A stretch of 6,767 nt of DNA from Clostridia bacterium (GTDB lineage Bacteria; Bacillota; Clostridia; Christensenellales; Borkfalkiaceae): contig JAGBSS010000177.1 of NCBI GenBank assembly GCA_017631725.1, positions 1-6,767 of the forward strand, in the 5' to 3' direction. Below are positions 4,331 to 6,767 of this stretch, piece after piece (positions within the stretch are counted from its first letter, which is position 1; every line of letters begins with the position of its first letter). Made by a program: the position numbers and the translations under genes. The notes under the pieces are model-generated. The model made no database searches, was not told the origin of the DNA, and was given only the letters and a program-made list of their open reading frames with translations.

Positions 4331-6331
4331 ATGAAAATTTTATCTCCCGCAGGTAATTTTAATAGCCTTAAGGCGGCTATTTTAGGCGGAGCAGACGAAG
4401 TTTACCTTGGCGTAAACGAGTTTAACGCAAGAAACAATATAGACGGGTTTACAAAAGAAAATTTAGAACAGGCAATTGACTTTGCGCACTTATTTGGCGT
4501 TAAAGTATTTTTGGCGTTAAACGTTTTATTTTCTAATTCAGAAATAGAAAAAGCTGTAGAACTTGCCCTTTTCGCCTATAACGTTGGAATAGATGCTATT
4601 ATTGTTCAAGACGTTGGGCTTGCCCATATTTTAAGTAAAAATTACCCAGAAATTGAACTACACGCAAGCACTCAGATGGCTATTCATAACCTTGAAGGGG
4701 TTAAATTTTTAGAGCAGTTTAATTTTAAACGGGTGGTTTTAGCAAGGGAAACACCACTCAATGAAATTAAAAGAATAAGGGAAAATTCTGATATAGAAAT
4801 TGAATATTTTGCCCACGGTGCGCTTTGTGTAAGTTTTTCCGGAAACTGCTATTTAAGTTCTTACCTTTTTAATGCAAGTGGTAATCGTGGTAAATGCAAA
4901 CAACTTTGTAGGTTACCTTATTCATTAAATTTTAAAAATAAGCAACTAAAACAAGGCTATCTTTTAAGCCCTAAAGATTTTTGCTTAATAGATAATTTAA
5001 CTGAACTTGAAAACGTTGGTGTGACTTCTATTAAAATAGAAGGAAGAGCAAGAAGACCTTTTTACGTTTACACCACAACGGCACAATATAAAAATGCTCT
5101 TTTAGGCAAAAAGGTAGACTATAATAGTTTATGTTTAGCATTTAACAGGGGTTTTACACAAGGATATTTTAAGGGAAACGGAGAAATTATTTCTAACTTT
5201 AACAACCACTCTGGCATACAAATTGGCATTATAAAAAACTTTGTTAAGGGCAAAAATTTTAACGAAATTTTCATTGAATCTTTCTACCCTATTTCTAAAA
5301 AGTCCGTTCTTAAATTTTATAATTTAACTAATGATGAAACGGGTTCTATTTCCGCCTATGATATTAGTAAAGTTTCTAATAATTTATATAGAATTACAGG
5401 CAAAACTAACGCATTTATTGGAGATAAAGTACACTTAATATCAGATGGAGAAAAAGAAGATAACCTTAATTGCCTTGTCCCTAAACAAAAAGTAGATTTA
5501 ACAATTTTTGCATTTAAAAATACTCCTATTAAGGCTCAATATTTTTTAAACGGTATAGCTAATGAAGTTACGGGTGAAATTTTAGATAAAGCGGAAAATA
5601 AACCACTTGAACAAAGCGAAATTGTTGCTAACTTTAATAAATCGGAATATTTTACTGCAAACGTTAATTTTAAAACTGATAATCAATCTTTTATGGTTAA
5701 AAGTGCACTTAACGGGTTTAGAAGAAAGGTTTTTGAAGATATTTATTTTAGTTTAGTTTCTATTTCAAAAAGAAATTTACAATTTAAAAAATTAGAAAAT
5801 ATTCCATCTTTTACCCCGTTTACAGATTTTAATTATACTGAAGATAAGGCTAAAATCACGGGCAAAAACGTTATATATTCCCCTGAAAACTACTGCGAAA
5901 AAGAAGTTAAAGAATTTGTAGAAATTTGCAAAAATAACGGCATTACCGGTTATCTCGATTTGCCAAATTATGCCACCGAAAAAGATATAATAATTTTAAA
6001 AGATATTGTAGAAAAAACCGGAGTAAATATCGTTGCAAACAACGCATATGCCCTTTTCTTTAACTGCAATAAAATTATTGGTGCAGGGCTAAACGTGTAT
6101 AATGGGTTTGCTAAAAATCTATTCAATTTAAACTGCATAACGGCAGAAGGAGAAAATTCTTTTAAATTTGCTTATATGACTTTAAAGCATTGTCCGTTTA
6201 AAAATCATTTAAACGCAAGTTGTAATAACTGCCCTTATGAAAAAGGGTATACCTATAAACTATCAGATGGAAAAGAATTTAAATTAAAGCGCAAAAAAGT
6301 TTGTGAATGCACATTTTATTTAACAGATTAA
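4331..6331 (+). CDS. U32 peptidase-family protein (RlhA/TrhP-like, probable RNA hydroxylation enzyme)
   Basis: This 666-residue protein starts MKILSPAGNFNSLKAAI, matching the N-terminal MxxLxPAG of U32 proteins and confirming the ATG. The U32 signature is complete at 158-176 (E158, F160, G163, C166, G171, C173, S176). Cys166, Cys173, Cys189 and Cys193 are spaced like the four cysteines thought to hold an Fe-S cluster in family members that hydroxylate RNA (RlhA on 23S rRNA C2501, TrhP on tRNA U34). The catalytic half spans about 1-290, followed by a long second domain as in RlhA (DUF3656-like). The end has a further cysteine group (C621, C631, C634, C658, C660) and stops soon after it, slightly short of what I expect for long clostridial members. 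No signal peptide is seen, so it is cytoplasmic. An RNA hydroxylase is more likely than a protease, but which RNA it acts on is not determined. It is a single gene converging on ftsZ. Confidence 0.9.
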   Translation: MKILSPAGNFNSLKAAILGGADEVYLGVNEFNARNNIDGFTKENLEQAIDFAHLFGVKVFLALNVLFSNSEIEKAVELALFAYNVGIDAIIVQDVGLAHILSKNYPEIELHASTQMAIHNLEGVKFLEQFNFKRVVLARETPLNEIKRIRENSDIEIEYFAHGALCVSFSGNCYLSSYLFNASGNRGKCKQLCRLPYSLNFKNKQLKQGYLLSPKDFCLIDNLTELENVGVTSIKIEGRARRPFYVYTTTAQYKNALLGKKVDYNSLCLAFNRGFTQGYFKGNGEIISNFNNHSGIQIGIIKNFVKGKNFNEIFIESFYPISKKSVLKFYNLTNDETGSISAYDISKVSNNLYRITGKTNAFIGDKVHLISDGEKEDNLNCLVPKQKVDLTIFAFKNTPIKAQYFLNGIANEVTGEILDKAENKPLEQSEIVANFNKSEYFTANVNFKTDNQSFMVKSALNGFRRKVFEDIYFSLVSISKRNLQFKKLENIPSFTPFTDFNYTEDKAKITGKNVIYSPENYCEKEVKEFVEICKNNGITGYLDLPNYATEKDIIILKDIVEKTGVNIVANNAYALFFNCNKIIGAGLNVYNGFAKNLFNLNCITAEGENSFKFAYMTLKHCPFKNHLNASCNNCPYEKGYTYKLSDGKEFKLKRKKVCECTFYLTD

Positions 6332-6368
6332 AAAAATCGTTGCTGTTTGCAACGATTTTTCTTTTTTT
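6332..6368. terminator. Bidirectional terminator between the U32 gene and ftsZ
   Basis: Arms 6332-6343 and 6349-6360 form a perfect 12-base-pair stem with the core TCGTTGC/GCAACGA and the loop TGTTT. On the plus strand it is followed by C and a run of T. On the minus strand, past the ftsZ stop, the hairpin is followed by a T run too. The 36 bases between the two convergent stop codons are filled by this element, so each gene is insulated from the other's transcription. Confidence 0.92.
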
Positions 6369-6767
6369 TATTTTCTAAATAATTTTCTCATAAATGCTGG
6401 GAGTTCTCTGCCCTTTGGCTCTTCTTTAACTTCTTCTTCCACCTGAACAACTTCTTCTACAACAGGTTTTTCAGGAACGGCTGTCACAGAAATAATTTCT
6501 TGAACGGCTTGTTCTTTTTGTTCTTCACTTTCTATTTTGCGTAAAAGTGGTGGGAGAGTTAAATCTGGTTCTTCTTTTGCTTGACCTATTGTAATTGGCT
6601 TTTCTTCTTCCCTTTCAGAAAGTGGTGTAAAACCTGTTGCAATAACTGTAATTTTTACTTCTTCCGTCATATTTTCATCAATTGTAGTACCAAAAATTAT
6701 GTTTGCAGAAGAATCTATAATACCTTGAATTAAGGTTGCTGCTTCGTAAGATTCTGAAAGCATTAAG
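6368..6767 (-). CDS. ftsZ: Cell division protein FtsZ, C-terminal part (gene runs off the right edge)
   Basis: The minus-strand frame is open to the edge, so the GTPase domain and true start lie outside; the ATG at 6763 is internal. Numbering from that Met, residues 2-45 (LSESYEAATLIQ, then ANIIFGTTIDENM and ITVIATGF) match the last helix and strands of the FtsZ C-terminal subdomain. Residues 46-117 are a Glu/Val/Pro-rich linker, expected to be disordered. The last residues, ELPAFMRKLFRK (120-131), are the conserved C-terminal peptide that binds FtsA, SepF, ZapA-like or EzrA-type partners, with a basic end. Oddly, the linker holds a second similar motif (DLTLPPLLRK, 67-76). FtsZ polymerises into the cytokinetic ring at mid-cell. 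The stop lies beside the shared terminator, so ftsZ is the last gene of its transcription unit. Confidence 0.95.
   Translation of the reverse strand, partial: LMLSESYEAATLIQGIIDSSANIIFGTTIDENMTEEVKITVIATGFTPLSEREEEKPITIGQAKEEPDLTLPPLLRKIESEEQKEQAVQEIISVTAVPEKPVVEEVVQVEEEVKEEPKGRELPAFMRKLFRK
6383..6412 (-). other. FtsZ conserved C-terminal peptide
   Basis: It encodes GRELPAFMRK, matching the D/E-[IL]-P-x-F-[LM]-R core found at the very end of FtsZ (for example DIPAFLR in E. coli), and is followed by LFRK and the stop. Confidence 0.85.
6536..6565 (-). other. Second C-terminal-peptide-like motif inside the FtsZ linker
   Basis: It encodes DLTLPPLLRK, with the same acidic-L-P-x-[FL]-[LM]-R-K layout as the true C-terminal peptide 41 residues downstream. 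It departs from the consensus at one core position (Leu for Phe). Whether it binds the same partners is inference. Confidence 0.5.

Noticed and set aside
6761..6763. ATG at 6763 as the start of a small 131-residue protein.
   Set aside because: The frame continues upstream to the window edge, and the visible sequence matches the C-terminal part of FtsZ, so this Met is internal.

Overview
The window is AT-rich and reads like a low-GC Firmicute, most likely an uncultured gut-type clostridial lineage. The signs are NNT/NNA-rich codon use, GGGAG/AGGAG ribosome binding sites, short hairpin-plus-T terminators and a clostridial-looking FtsZ tail. The genus cannot be named from this sequence. There are no rRNA or tRNA genes, insertion sequences or CRISPR arrays.

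Left half (1-3228, minus strand): a tight sugar-metabolism operon of at least four genes, transcribed leftwards and running off the window. In order of transcription these are a TIM-barrel sugar isomerase/epimerase (3228-2374), a second TIM-barrel isomerase/epimerase (2374-1604, joined by a TAATG overlap), a complete Gfo/Idh/MocA NAD(P)-dependent dehydrogenase (1595-411), and the first 136 residues of a second Gfo/Idh/MocA dehydrogenase (409 to beyond position 1). Two dehydrogenases plus two metal-dependent isomerases suggest an oxidise-rearrange-reduce route for an inositol, a keto-sugar or a glycoside. The substrate is not shown.

Centre (3229-4330): a divergent control region has a clear extended -10 promoter for the operon on the minus strand and a promoter for an AraC-family regulator on the plus strand. 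The regulator (3373-4101) probably controls the operon. It ends in a hairpin terminator that also serves a tiny convergent ORF on the minus strand (4198-4124). That ORF has its own -10 box and strong ribosome binding site and encodes a hydrophobic peptide of 22-24 residues, which a routine annotation would miss.

Right half (4331-6767): a 666-residue U32-family protein, related to the RlhA/TrhP RNA hydroxylation proteins, has an intact U32 signature and four candidate Fe-S cysteines. It converges on the 3' end of ftsZ (minus strand), and the two genes share a bidirectional terminator. The FtsZ tail carries two copies of a motif resembling the conserved C-terminal peptide.

Sequence-level oddities: both plus-strand genes have promoters placed so that transcription should start at or next to the ATG (leaderless mRNAs), whereas three of the four operon genes have good ribosome binding sites and the fourth is translationally coupled. 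Across the window, every Asn, Asp, Tyr or His codon that precedes a Val codon ends in C (29 of 29 by hand count), although T-ending forms are otherwise common.
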